From NCBI GenBank assembly GCA_964432985.1, contig CAYSPT010000033.1:1-59884 (forward strand): 59,884 nt of DNA, written 5' to 3'. Below are positions 51,721-59,884 of this stretch, in pieces (the first letter of the stretch is position 1; every line of letters starts with the position of its first letter). The translations under genes were made by a program, and so were the position numbers. Below the pieces are notes generated by a model. The model worked only from the letters and a program-made list of their open reading frames with translations, was not told the origin of the DNA and ran no database searches. The DNA is from CAYSPT01 sp964432985. Its GTDB lineage: Bacteria; Muiribacteriota; CAYSPT01.

Positions 51721-53154
51721 ATGACCGGGGAAGAACCTGAAGAAGAAATAACTGAAGCCGAACAGGACCTATGCGGCCATGCGGCGGAAGGCCCCAAAGA
51801 GCCCCAGTACCGCCGCAAGCCGGCCCAGCCCAGGCTGCTGGTGGCCGGTCTCTTCATCGGCGACCTGGTGCTGGTGAACCTGGCGGTGGTTCTCACCTTC
51901 TGGGTCAGGTACCTGGGGGAGTTTCCCGCCAAGAACGTCCAGGCTTACTACAACATGGCGGTCTTCATAATCTTGCTGAGGGTGGTCGGATTTTTCGTTT
52001 TCGGGCTCTACCGCATGGATCGCCGGCGCTCGGTGATCGATCTTTTCTACCTGACCTTCCTGGCGGTCACCGCCAGCTCGGTGGTCATCGTGGCCGCCAC
52101 CTTCATCTGGCGCCAATTCGCTTATCCGCGTACGGTCATCGCCATTTCGTGGCTCTTCAACATTTTCCTGGTGGGAGGTTTCAGAACCCTGGTCAGGGCG
52201 ATGATCCGGTTTCCCATGGAGCCGCGCCGGGTCATGGTGGTGGGCGGCGGGGGCGAAGCGCGCACCATCGTCCGCGATATCGAGATGTACACCCCGAATG
52301 AGTACAGGGTCGTCGGTCTTTTAGAGCCGGCGGAACCCGATGGGGTCCACGAAGAAATCACCATGACCATGGAGAACCTGGAGCCGGACCTGATGATCCT
52401 GGCGCATCCCGGCCTGCCTGAGAGCGAGACGCTGGGTATACTGGAGGATTGCGTGGCCAGGGAGGTGGAGGTCGCGGTCCATCCGAACCTCTACGAGGTC
52501 CTGATCGGCCGGGTGGAGATAAAAGAGGTCGCCGGTATCCCCCTGATCGAGATCCGCACGGAGCCCCTTGAGGGCTGGCAGCGGCTGGCCAAGCGTATAT
52601 TTGATCTGACCGTTACCGTCCCGGGGATCATCCTGCTGCTGCCGATGTGGCTGGTCATACCGCTTTTCATCAAGCGGAATTCCTCCGGCCCGGTCTTTTT
52701 CATTCAGGAACGGGTGGGGCTGCGCGGCCGGCGGTTCAACATTATCAAGTTCCGCAGCATGAAGGAGGGCGCGGAGGCCGCTTCGGGGCCGGTCCTGGCC
52801 AAGCCCGGCGACAAACGGGTGACGGGAACGGGCAGGTGGCTGCGGCGCTACCGCCTGGACGAGCTGCCGCAGCTGTTCAACGTGCTCACGGGGGACATGT
52901 CCCTGGTAGGGCCCCGGCCGGAGCGGCCTGAATTCGTCAATAAATTCATGGATGAAACACCTTCTTTCGGCAAACGGCTGGCGGTGAAGCCGGGTATAAC
53001 CGGCCTGGCCCAGATTCACGGCCGGTACGACACCACCCCGGAAAACAAGCTCAGATACGACCTGGCCTACATCAACGGGTGGCGGTTTCTGCTGGACATC
53101 AAGATTCTGGTCCTGACGCTGCGGGTGATATTCAAGGGCAAAGGCGCGCTCTAA
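51721..53154 (+). CDS. Polyprenyl-phosphate sugar phosphotransferase (WcaJ/WbaP type)
   Basis: 477 residues. This enzyme loads the first sugar-phosphate onto undecaprenyl phosphate to start surface polysaccharide synthesis. Several N-terminal membrane helices (about 38-150) are followed by a CoA-binding-like Rossmann segment (RVMVVGGGGEARTIVRDIEM) and the C-terminal bacterial sugar transferase domain (~285-477): RIFDLTVTVPGIILLLPMW, FFIQERVGLRGRRFNIIKFR and LDELPQLFNVLTGDMSLVG with PRPERPEFV. All hallmark residues are intact. It probably initiates the glycan built by the nearby GT4s. Confidence 0.95.
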   Translation: MTGEEPEEEITEAEQDLCGHAAEGPKEPQYRRKPAQPRLLVAGLFIGDLVLVNLAVVLTFWVRYLGEFPAKNVQAYYNMAVFIILLRVVGFFVFGLYRMDRRRSVIDLFYLTFLAVTASSVVIVAATFIWRQFAYPRTVIAISWLFNIFLVGGFRTLVRAMIRFPMEPRRVMVVGGGGEARTIVRDIEMYTPNEYRVVGLLEPAEPDGVHEEITMTMENLEPDLMILAHPGLPESETLGILEDCVAREVEVAVHPNLYEVLIGRVEIKEVAGIPLIEIRTEPLEGWQRLAKRIFDLTVTVPGIILLLPMWLVIPLFIKRNSSGPVFFIQERVGLRGRRFNIIKFRSMKEGAEAASGPVLAKPGDKRVTGTGRWLRRYRLDELPQLFNVLTGDMSLVGPRPERPEFVNKFMDETPSFGKRLAVKPGITGLAQIHGRYDTTPENKLRYDLAYINGWRFLLDIKILVLTLRVIFKGKGAL

Positions 53155-53262
53155 CGGTTTGTTTTTCTTGACAATGGTGCCGCCCGCATGATACATCCGC
53201 TCGTGCCAAACATTGTGAAATGTTGAAAAGCGATACTGGTTTTTTAAGGTAGATGATACGTG

Positions 53263-54345
53263 ATGCTTAAATCGATAAAGAAAATGCTCGGGTTGGATGA
53301 TAAAAGCCCGGAAGGGCAGAAGGACCAACCGGTACCGGAGCAACCGGGGCAGCCTGCACCTGAAGTACCTGCGCATCCCACAGGGGTGGATGGGGAGAAA
53401 ACAGACGAGCACCAGACAATAGAACAGCAGAAGGAAAGCTGGTTTGCCCGGCTGCGCCGCTCTTTGTCCAAGACCCGCAGCAGTCTGCGCGGCAAGATAA
53501 TGGACCTGGTGGGAGCCTCTCACAAGGTGGACGAGGATTTCCTGGAAGAGCTGGAGGAAATTCTCATCCAAACAGACCTGGGAGTGAGAAACACGCAGCT
53601 GGTCATCGACCATTTCCAGGAAATCGCCCGCCTGGAGCAGGAAGTGGACCCGGAGAAACTTCTGGAGATCATCAGGGAGATGATCCTGACCATACTTGAA
53701 GACGAGCCGCCGCCGCTCATCCTGCCGGAGCAAGGTCCGGCGGTCATCCTGGTGGTTGGTGTCAACGGAGTGGGCAAGACCACCTCTATCGCCAAGCTTG
53801 CCTGGCGGCTTCAAAACGAGGGGAAACGCGTTTTGCTGGCCGCGGCGGACACCTTCAGGGCAGGAGCGGTGGAGCAAATGGAAGTGTGGGCTTCGCGGCT
53901 GGGTGTGGAGCTCATCAAGTCCTCTATCGGCGCCGATGCCGCGGCGGTGGCTTTCGACGCCATCCAGGCCTGCCGGGCCAGGGGGTACGATGTTCTGATT
54001 GTGGACACCGCCGGCCGGTTCCACACCAAGCACAACCTCATGGAGGAGCTCAGCAAGATCCACCGGGTGATCGGCCGCGAGTTTCCCGGAGCGCCTCACG
54101 AAATACTGCTGGTGCTCGACGCCACCACCGGGCAGAACGCCATCGCTCAGGCCAAGACCTTCCACGAAGCGATGAACCTGACAGGGTTGGTTCTCACCAA
54201 ACTCGACGGCACCGCCAAGGGCGGTATCGTGGTGGCAGTCAAGGAGGAAATGCAGATTCCCATCAAATTCATTGGCATCGGGGAGAAGATGGATGACCTG
54301 CGCCGGTTTGATCCCGGTGAGTTCGCCCAAGCACTTTTGTCTTGA
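53263..54345 (+). CDS. ftsY: Signal recognition particle receptor FtsY
   Basis: This 360-residue GTPase docks SRP-ribosome complexes at the membrane. A short acidic/Pro-rich N-terminal region (A domain) is followed by the NG domain with G1 GVNGVGKTT, DTFRAGAVEQ, G3 DTAGR, and G4 TKLDGTAKGG. GTG 53260 directly precedes ATG 53263; either could be used. The 3' end (from 54321) is the first unit of a 57-bp tandem repeat that also provides its last codons and stop. Confidence 0.96.
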   Translation: MLKSIKKMLGLDDKSPEGQKDQPVPEQPGQPAPEVPAHPTGVDGEKTDEHQTIEQQKESWFARLRRSLSKTRSSLRGKIMDLVGASHKVDEDFLEELEEILIQTDLGVRNTQLVIDHFQEIARLEQEVDPEKLLEIIREMILTILEDEPPPLILPEQGPAVILVVGVNGVGKTTSIAKLAWRLQNEGKRVLLAAADTFRAGAVEQMEVWASRLGVELIKSSIGADAAAVAFDAIQACRARGYDVLIVDTAGRFHTKHNLMEELSKIHRVIGREFPGAPHEILLVLDATTGQNAIAQAKTFHEAMNLTGLVLTKLDGTAKGGIVVAVKEEMQIPIKFIGIGEKMDDLRRFDPGEFAQALLS

Positions 54346-54455
54346 CGAGTTCGCACAGACCGGTTGTCAGCCCCATCGTTCGCCCAAGCACTTTTGTCTT
54401 GACGAGTTCGCACAGACCGGTTGCATACTCCATCGTTCGCACAAGCACTATTGTC
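54321..54455 (+). repeat. 57-bp tandem repeat from the ftsY stop to the rpmF promoter
   Basis: Units start GTTCGCCCAAGCAC at 54321 and 54378, and GTTCGCACAAGCAC at 54435; exactly 57 bp apart. The first contains the ftsY stop. Each includes CTTTTGTCTTGACGAG, and the third unit changes to TTGACA and becomes the -35 box of the next promoter. Confidence 0.95.
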
Positions 54456-54484
54456 TTGACATATTGTAGAACCTTATCTATAAT
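54456..54484 (+). promoter_or_regulatory. Consensus sigma-70 promoter of rpmF-plsX
   Basis: TTGACA (54456-54461), exactly 17 bp, TATAAT (54479-54484). It starts within the third copy of the 57-bp repeat. Confidence 0.92.
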
Positions 54485-54558
54485 ATGCGTCAATCAAGCG
54501 GCAATGCCTTAGATTAATGCAGAGCTGAATTATTTTTGTTTACGGAGGTTCGATATAA

Positions 54559-54732
54559 ATGGCTCTTCCAAAGAGAAGACATTCAAAGACACGGCGCGAC
54601 AAACGGAGAACGCACTGGAAGCTTAAAGCTCCCAATCTTTCTGCCTGCCCACGCTGCAGCGAGTTGAGAATTCCCCATCACGCTTGCCCTGCCTGCGGTC
54701 ACTACAAAGACCGTGAAGTCCTCAAAGTGTAG
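54559..54732 (+). CDS. rpmF: 50S ribosomal protein bL32
   Basis: 57 residues, MALPKRRHSKTRRDKRRTHW then a zinc-ribbon with Cys30, Cys33, Cys43 and Cys46. bL32 is part of the large subunit near the peptidyl-transferase centre region. GGAGG (54544-54548) precedes ATG 54559 by 10 bases. rpmF-plsX is a conserved pair that couples ribosome and membrane-lipid synthesis. This C+ form needs zinc. Confidence 0.96.
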   Translation: MALPKRRHSKTRRDKRRTHWKLKAPNLSACPRCSELRIPHHACPACGHYKDREVLKV

Positions 54733-54762
54733 TGCAGTTACGTATCGTGAAGGTGGCCTGAT

Positions 54763-55737
54763 ATGCGGATAGCTTTAGACGCAATGGGTGGAGATCACGC
54801 GCCTGCCGAGGTGGTAAACGGCGCGCTTGCGTTTGTACAGAATTCCGATGCCGAGGTCGTCCTTGTTGGGGACGAGACGCAGATCGGCGCCCTGGGGGTG
54901 GACCATCCCCAGCTCAGCGTCGTCCACTCCGCCGAGGTGGTGGGTATGGATGATTCACCCACCGAAGCGCTCAAGAAAGACCGCGATTTTTCCATCGTCC
55001 GGGCGGTGCGGCTGGTACGTGAAAAAGAGTGCCAGGGTATCGTGACCGCCGGCAACACCGGTGCGGCCATGGCTTCCGCGCTCACATTCCTGGGACGGAT
55101 CAAGGGGATAAAGCGCCCCGCCATATCCGTGCCCACACCGGGCTTCACCTCCACGGGACTGCTCCTGGACGTGGGAGCGATGGTGGACTGTGACCCGGTG
55201 GAACTGTTCCAGTTCGGGATGATGGGATCGGTCTTTGCCAAGAATGTGCTCGGATTCGAAAGCCCCCGGATAGGGCTGCTCAATATCGGCGAAGAAGAGG
55301 GCAAAGGCAACGAAACAGTTAAGCAAGCGCACCAGCTTTTAAAGAACTCTTCACTCAACTTTATCGGCAACGTGGAAGGCAATCGTATTTTCAGGGGAGT
55401 TGCGGACGTTATCATCTGTGACGGTTTCGTGGGAAACATTGTGCTCAAGACTGTCGAAGGGGTCATCCGGTCTGTGGCCTACCTGATCAAGGACGGATTC
55501 AGCAAGACAGAGCTCCCGGTGGAGCATATGCAGGACCAGTTCGAGTGGATTTTCAAGCGCATGAACCACTCGGAGTACGGCGGGGCACCGCTGCTGGGGG
55601 TCAGGGGGGCCTGTATAATCGCCCACGGCTCAAGCCGTGCGCTTTCCATAACAAATGCCCTGGGTATCGCGCAGCGTTGTATCTGCCACGACGTGGTGGG
55701 CCGTATCGGTAGAGAGATAGAATGCGCAGAGAGATAG
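54763..55737 (+). CDS. plsX: Phosphate acyltransferase PlsX
   Basis: This 324-residue enzyme makes acyl-phosphate from acyl-ACP for PlsY, starting phospholipid synthesis. The signature start RIALDAMGGDHAPAEVVNGA, GIVTAGNTGAAMASALTFLG, RPAISVPTPG and GLLNIGEEEGKGNET are all canonical. It lies 30 bp after rpmF under the same promoter. The final codons (REIECAER) are encoded by DNA that is repeated just beyond the stop, adjoining a 17-bp array. Confidence 0.97.
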   Translation: MRIALDAMGGDHAPAEVVNGALAFVQNSDAEVVLVGDETQIGALGVDHPQLSVVHSAEVVGMDDSPTEALKKDRDFSIVRAVRLVREKECQGIVTAGNTGAAMASALTFLGRIKGIKRPAISVPTPGFTSTGLLLDVGAMVDCDPVELFQFGMMGSVFAKNVLGFESPRIGLLNIGEEEGKGNETVKQAHQLLKNSSLNFIGNVEGNRIFRGVADVIICDGFVGNIVLKTVEGVIRSVAYLIKDGFSKTELPVEHMQDQFEWIFKRMNHSEYGGAPLLGVRGACIIAHGSSRALSITNALGIAQRCICHDVVGRIGREIECAER

Positions 55738-55739
55738 AG

Positions 55740-55824
55740 AAGGCAAGTGGATGGATAAGGCAGGTAGTATGCGAAGGCAGGTAGTTAGCTAAGGCAAGTA
55801 GTTAGCTAAGACAAGTAGTATGCG
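55740..55824 (+). repeat. 17-bp tandem array (5 copies) between plsX and acyl-CoA dehydrogenase
   Basis: Units of about AAGGCAAGTAGTTAGCT start at 55740, 55757, 55774, 55791 and 55808, with small differences. The last runs up to CAGGAAGG, the only RBS-like sequence before ATG 55847. Confidence 0.92.
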
Positions 55825-55846
55825 CAGGAAGGTAGTTGAACTGGCC

Positions 55847-56992
55847 ATGGATTTTCGACTCACGCCGCAGCAGAAAATGATCCTGAAAGTAGTTCGGGAT
55901 TTCGCAGAAAAAGAGATCATTCCCATCGCCCAGGAGTACGATGAAGAGGAAAAATTTCCCCTGGACGTTTACAAGAAAATGGGGAAACTGGACCTTCTCG
56001 GGCTGATCGTGCCCAAAGAGTACGGCGGTGCCGGGTGCGACACGCTCACCTACTGCATGGTGGTGGAGGAAGTGTCAAAAGCCTGCTGTGCCATCGGCGG
56101 GATGGTGGCCGGGGCCAACTCGTTGGTGAACGTGCCCATTCTGACTCACGGCACCGAGGAGCAGAAGCAGAAGTACCTGGTGCCCCTGGCAAAGGGCGAC
56201 CTTCTAGGGGCCTTCGCCCTGACGGAACCCGAAGCGGGCTCAGACGCCATCAACCAGCAGACCACGGCCATCGACGCCGGCGATCACTATGTGCTCAACG
56301 GGGTCAAGTGCTTTATCTCCGGTGGTGACGTGGCCGAAGTGGTCATCGTCATCGGCAAGGTTTGCCGCCCCGGCCGTATCCGGGGCAAACTGACCGCGTT
56401 CCTGGTGGAAAAGAGCTTCCCGGGATTCTCGGTGGGCACCAAGGAGAAGAAGCTGGGAATCCGGGCCTCCGGTACCTGCGAGCTGGTGTTCCAGGACACC
56501 CCGGTACCCAAGGAGAACGTTCTCGGCCGCGTCGGCAAAGGCTTCAAAATGGCTATGGACACCCTGGACGGGGGCCGTATCAGTATTGCCTCCCAGGCGG
56601 TGGGGGTGGCGGCGGCCTGCCTGGAGGAGTCGCTGAAGTACTCCAAGGAACGCCGGCAATTCGGTCAACCCATCTGCAAGTTCCAGGGGATCCAGTGGAA
56701 ACTGGCGGAAATGGCCACCCAGGTGGACGCCGCCCGGCTGCTGACCCACCGCGCAGCGGTGCTCAAAGACGCCGGGGAGCCCTTCGGGATGGAAGCGGCC
56801 ATGGCCAAATTGTACGCTTCCGACGTGGCGGTGCGTGCCAGCCGCGAAGCGGTGCAGATACACGGCGGCTACGGCTACATGAAGGATTACGTGGTAGAGC
56901 GCCTGTACCGCGACGCCAAGATTACCGAGATCTACGAAGGGACCTCGGAAGTGCAGCGTCTGGTCATCGCCAACGCTCTGCTTAAGAAGTAA
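55847..56992 (+). CDS. Acyl-CoA dehydrogenase
   Basis: This 381-residue flavoenzyme catalyses alpha,beta-dehydrogenation of acyl-CoA thioesters (SCAD/butyryl-CoA type). Seen: RLTPQQKMILKVVRDFAEKE, GAFALTEPEAGSDA (FAD/substrate contact), ERRQFGQPICKFQGIQWKLA, and the catalytic-base region KITEIYEGTSEVQRLVIANA. ATG 55847 is used; ATG 55820 upstream is inside the repeat region. It occupies the slot that fabH and fabD usually take between plsX and fabG, an unusual setting for a catabolic-type enzyme. It might act in reverse or in a fatty-acid remodelling step. Confidence 0.95.
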   Translation: MDFRLTPQQKMILKVVRDFAEKEIIPIAQEYDEEEKFPLDVYKKMGKLDLLGLIVPKEYGGAGCDTLTYCMVVEEVSKACCAIGGMVAGANSLVNVPILTHGTEEQKQKYLVPLAKGDLLGAFALTEPEAGSDAINQQTTAIDAGDHYVLNGVKCFISGGDVAEVVIVIGKVCRPGRIRGKLTAFLVEKSFPGFSVGTKEKKLGIRASGTCELVFQDTPVPKENVLGRVGKGFKMAMDTLDGGRISIASQAVGVAAACLEESLKYSKERRQFGQPICKFQGIQWKLAEMATQVDAARLLTHRAAVLKDAGEPFGMEAAMAKLYASDVAVRASREAVQIHGGYGYMKDYVVERLYRDAKITEIYEGTSEVQRLVIANALLKK

Positions 56993-57045
56993 AACCTGCA
57001 AGGATTAGTAAAACACCTTTAGGGTTTTTAAGGAGGCCGTAAGCA

Positions 57046-57792
57046 ATGCAGAAACTCCTCGAAGGAAAAACAGCGCTGGTCACCGGCGCCGCCCGGGGAA
57101 TCGGCAAATCCATCGCCGCCGCCTTGCATGATGAAGGCGCCAGCGTGGTGATCTGCGACCTGGACGGGGAAGCGCTGGAGAAGACCCGTGAAGAGCTGTC
57201 CGCTTCGGGCGCAGTTGTGATCGCAATGGTGGCCGATGTGTCCGATTCCGAGACGGTTACCGGCCTCTCCAAGAAGGTTATCGGTGAGCTCGGCCGGCTC
57301 GATATCCTGGTCAACAACGCGGGTATTACCCGGGACACGCTGCTGATGAGGATGAAAGACGAGGACTGGGACCGCGTGCTGTCGGTCAACCTGAAAAGCG
57401 TGTTTTTGATGACCAGGGCGTTCGCCCGGAAGATGATGAAACAGCGCGCCGGGTCCATCATCAACATTTCATCGGTCATCGGTCTGAGAGGCAACGCGGG
57501 GCAGTCCAATTACGCCGCCTCCAAGGCGGGCATCATCGGTTTTTCAAAATCCGCCGCCCGTGAGTTCGCCCCCCGCGGAATCAGGGTCAACACCATCGCT
57601 CCCGGATTCATCGGGACCGACATGACCGACGTTCTTTCGGACGATATAAAGCAGACCATCATGAAGGACACCCCGCTTGGTAGAATTGGAACACCCGAGG
57701 AAGTGGCCGGGGCGGTGCTGTTTCTGGCCTCTGACCTTTCCTCGTTCGTGACGGGTCACGTACTGGCCGTTGATGGTGGCATGACGATGTGA
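57046..57792 (+). CDS. fabG: 3-oxoacyl-ACP reductase FabG
   Basis: This 248-residue short-chain dehydrogenase performs the first reduction of the fatty-acid elongation cycle with NADPH. Nucleotide motif ALVTGAARGIGKSIA, NNAGITRD, catalytic Ser in INISSVIGLRGN, YxxxK as YAASK, and PGFIGTDM are canonical. AAGGAGGCCG lies 7 bases before ATG 57046. It is followed 121 bp later by acpP, as in the usual fab cluster. Confidence 0.96.
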   Translation: MQKLLEGKTALVTGAARGIGKSIAAALHDEGASVVICDLDGEALEKTREELSASGAVVIAMVADVSDSETVTGLSKKVIGELGRLDILVNNAGITRDTLLMRMKDEDWDRVLSVNLKSVFLMTRAFARKMMKQRAGSIINISSVIGLRGNAGQSNYAASKAGIIGFSKSAAREFAPRGIRVNTIAPGFIGTDMTDVLSDDIKQTIMKDTPLGRIGTPEEVAGAVLFLASDLSSFVTGHVLAVDGGMTM

Positions 57793-57797
57793 CCTGG

Positions 57798-57834
57798 CCC
57801 GAATTATTCGGGCCTTGAACCCGAATTATTCGGG
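57798..57834 (+). repeat. Two copies of a short palindrome after fabG
   Basis: CCCGAATTATTCGGG occurs at 57798-57812 and 57820-57834 (period 22). Each copy folds into a 6-bp stem with a TTA loop. The same family of palindrome, AACCCGAATTCGGGTT, occurs at 25079. Confidence 0.9.
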
Positions 57835-57913
57835 TTAAATTACGGTAGATGTTCTACCGGGCCGCCGTCCATCCGGGCGCCGGCACCGGCGGAACAGGGA
57901 GGAGGAGTAGGAA

Positions 57914-58150
57914 ATGTCCGATATTCTGGATACAGTCAAGAAGATTACTGCCGAACAACTGGATGTCGTGGAAGCCGAAATCACCGATAGTGCTCACTTC
58001 CAGGACGATCTCGGGGCCGACTCTCTGGACCAGGTAGAGCTGGTCATGGCCCTGGAGGAGGAATTTGACGTACAGATTCCCGACGAGGACGCCGAGAAGA
58101 TCCGCACGGTCAACGAAGCCGTCAAGTACATCACAGAGAAGCTGGGCTAA
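57914..58150 (+). CDS. acpP: Acyl carrier protein
   Basis: This 78-residue acidic four-helix carrier has the phosphopantetheine-accepting Ser in GADSLDQVELVMALEEEF. ACP carries growing acyl chains for FabG, FabF and PlsX in this same cluster. GGGAGGAGGAG lies just before ATG 57914. Confidence 0.97.
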   Translation: MSDILDTVKKITAEQLDVVEAEITDSAHFQDDLGADSLDQVELVMALEEEFDVQIPDEDAEKIRTVNEAVKYITEKLG

Positions 58151-58188
58151 CAGGCAGCACCTCACAAAGTATAATTCAGGACTGTCAA

Positions 58189-58212
58189 AACACCAGGCCG
58201 ACGCCTGGTGTT
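58189..58212 (+). terminator. Hairpin after acpP
   Basis: A perfect 10-bp stem AACACCAGGC / GCCTGGTGTT with loop CGAC. No T-run follows. The rest of the spacer to 58435 shows no gene. Confidence 0.6.
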
Positions 58213-58435
58213 CGGCAGTTTGTGTAGGATTTAGCGTGGGTTTATGCTTGGGGTCAGTATGAGTGGGGTAAGGCTTAACTTTTTAACATAAGCAATTGCC
58301 ACCACCGCATCCCCCACCCACCCAGTCAGGCTAGACTTTTTTACATTTGCGGTTGGCATCATCCATCGTGCGTTCAGTCAGGTCCGACTGTCTTGAAAAG
58401 TAATTAAAGTTTTTTATGGAAAGCCAGGTGATCGT

Positions 58436-59671
58436 GTGCAGCGCCGAGCGGTAATAACCGGTATTGGAGTAGTTGCCCCCAACGCCCTGGGTAAAGACGA
58501 GTTCTGTCAGGCCATCCGTGAAGGACGAAGCGGTATAGGCCCCATCACCCTCTTCGATGTTTCGGAGTTCGCTTCCCGCATCGGCGGCCAGGTCAAGGAG
58601 TTCGACACGACTCCGTATCTCTCGAAGAAGGAAGCCCGGCGGATGGACCGGTTTACCCTGTTCGGCGTGATCGCCGCGGACATGGCAGTTGAGGACTCCG
58701 GTCTGGACATGGAGCAGGAAAACCGTGACCGGATCGGTGTCATTATCGGCTCCGGCATCGGCGGTATCGGGACCTTCGAGGCCCAGCACGATGTGCTGAA
58801 GACGAGGGGACCGGGCAGGGTGAGCCCGTTCATGGTGCCCATGATGATCGGCGACATGGCGGCGGGGCAGGTATCCATCCGGTTCAACGCCCGGGGGCCC
58901 AACCTTGACATCACCACCGCCTGCGCCTCCGGCACTCACTCCATTGGCGAGGCGTTCCACAAGATCAGGCACGGACAGGCCGATGTGTTCATCGCCGGGG
59001 GGGCTGAAGCCTGCATTTCCCCGTTGGGCCTGGCCGGGTTCTCCAGCATGAAGGCGCTCTCGTTCAGAAACGACGATCCTCTTCACGCATCCCGCCCCTT
59101 CGACCGCGAGCGTGACGGGTTCGTGATCGCCGAGGGCGCCGGTATCCTGATCGTGGAAGAGTACGAGCACGCTAAGCGGCGCGGCGCCCACATCTACGCC
59201 GAAGTGGTCGGCTACGGGGCCACGGCGGACGCTCATCACATGACCGCCCCGGCCCCCGGAGGCGAAGGAGCAGCCCGCTCCATGGCCATGGCACTGGATG
59301 ACGCCGGTATCGCTCCCGATGAGGTGGATTACATCAATGCCCACGGCACCTCCACTCCTCTGAACGACAAGCTGGAGACCATGGCCATCAAGACGGTGCT
59401 GGGCGCGGCTGCCCACAAGGTAAAGATCAGCTCCACCAAGTCCATGACGGGGCACCTGCTCGGCGCAGCCGGACCGGTGGAAAGCGCCGGATGCATGCTG
59501 ATGATGGAGCAGGGATTCATCCATCCCACCATCAACTACGAGCACCCCGACCCGGAGTGCGACCTGGACTATGTTCCCAACACCGCCATCGAGTATCCTG
59601 TCAAGGTGGTGCTCAAGAACTCCTTCGGGTTCGGCGGGCACAACGCCTCCCTGGTATTCAGGAAAATCTAG
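58436..59671 (+). CDS. fabF: Beta-ketoacyl-ACP synthase II FabF
   Basis: This 411-residue condensing enzyme elongates acyl-ACP with malonyl-ACP. The Cys-His-His triad is visible in TTACASGTHSIGEA, NAHGTSTPLND and KSMTGHLLGAAG. GTG 58436 has AGGTG upstream and follows a 285-bp spacer. It is the only ketosynthase here; a FabH-type starter synthase must lie elsewhere. Confidence 0.97.
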   Translation: MQRRAVITGIGVVAPNALGKDEFCQAIREGRSGIGPITLFDVSEFASRIGGQVKEFDTTPYLSKKEARRMDRFTLFGVIAADMAVEDSGLDMEQENRDRIGVIIGSGIGGIGTFEAQHDVLKTRGPGRVSPFMVPMMIGDMAAGQVSIRFNARGPNLDITTACASGTHSIGEAFHKIRHGQADVFIAGGAEACISPLGLAGFSSMKALSFRNDDPLHASRPFDRERDGFVIAEGAGILIVEEYEHAKRRGAHIYAEVVGYGATADAHHMTAPAPGGEGAARSMAMALDDAGIAPDEVDYINAHGTSTPLNDKLETMAIKTVLGAAAHKVKISSTKSMTGHLLGAAGPVESAGCMLMMEQGFIHPTINYEHPDPECDLDYVPNTAIEYPVKVVLKNSFGFGGHNASLVFRKI

Positions 59672-59768
59672 AACAGCGCGCTTGACGAGCTTTGGCCGTC
59701 GCTGCAGGGGATACCTGCATCAGCCATCAGCAGCCGGCAGCGCGCGAATATAAGTGGAGTTAAACGAC

Positions 59769-59884
59769 GTGACCGGTGCAAAACACGTGGAGGAACTCGA
59801 GCAGTACCTGGAGTACTCGTTTCGGAACCTGGACCTGATTCACGCCGCGCTGATGCACCGCTCCTACGCCGAGGAGAACAACAT
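59769..59884 (+). CDS. rnc: Ribonuclease III, N-terminal part
   Basis: The first ~38 residues of RNase III, which cuts double-stranded rRNA precursors. SFRNLDLIHAALMHRSYAEEN is the family N-terminus. The gene starts at GTG 59769 and runs off the window. fabF-rnc is a conserved neighbour pair. Confidence 0.85.
   Translation, partial: MTGAKHVEELEQYLEYSFRNLDLIHAALMHRSYAEENN

Noticed and set aside
52321..54330. A 669-residue minus-strand open frame
   Set aside because: It lies antisense to the sugar transferase and ftsY, both with clear motifs, and has no recognisable domain; high G+C makes long antisense frames likely.
58331..59641. A 436-residue minus-strand frame
   Set aside because: Antisense shadow of fabF.

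Overview
The window (about 60 kb, G+C in the high fifties by eye) looks like a scaffold from an uncultivated, flagellated, probably anaerobic bacterium. It has three assembly gaps (10 N, 100 N, 100 N), a poly-G artefact in fliS, three flagellins, two c-di-GMP-I riboswitches, several lipoproteins, VanW and clostripain-family proteins, a bifunctional Rel and an orphan hydrogenase-maturation protease. I cannot name the phylum. There are no rRNA or tRNA genes and no CRISPR array.

Layout. (1) 1-9.6 kb: flagellar filament cluster on the + strand: end of a flagellin, flaG, an expanded fliD, a small helical protein, a MAF/DUF115 flagellin-modification protein, fliS and a GT2-TPR glycosyltransferase. 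(2) 9.8-14.8 kb: small soluble and membrane proteins, including a tight run of zinc-ribbon/DUF2007, isochorismatase-like, methyltransferase-like and IMPase-like genes, then a HEAT-repeat protein. (3) 14.8-17.1 kb: rel on the - strand. (4) 17.2-25.2 kb: two paralogous flagellins, each behind a ~0.5-kb leader with hairpin, c-di-GMP-I aptamer, terminator and second terminator. A group II intron and an IS110-family element lie between them, and a proline-rich mini-protein and a 19-bp repeat array follow. (5) 25.2-41.5 kb: envelope proteins (LysM-M23 peptidase, clostripain-like protease, lipoproteins, VanW protein, TPR protein) with an orphan hydrogenase maturation protease and a PTS IIA domain protein. 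(6) 41.7-53.2 kb: leuS, four GT4 glycosyltransferase domains on three genes, a HEAT/STAS/PilZ-like protein and a polyprenyl-phosphate sugar transferase (surface polysaccharide). (7) 53.2 kb to end: ftsY, rpmF, plsX, an acyl-CoA dehydrogenase where fabH-fabD usually sit, fabG, acpP, fabF and the start of rnc.

How it fits together. Filament assembly (FliD, FliS, FlaG), flagellin modification (MAF, GT2) and flagellin supply are clustered, and the two later flagellins appear to be set by c-di-GMP through transcription attenuation. The sugar transferase and GT4 genes would build a surface glycan.

The strangest global feature is a set of about twenty short tandem duplications. Many include a stop codon or end beside a start codon. 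Those inside genes have periods that are multiples of three (18, 21, 57 bp), while those between genes have arbitrary periods (17, 19, 20, 22, 24, 34, 57, 60 bp).
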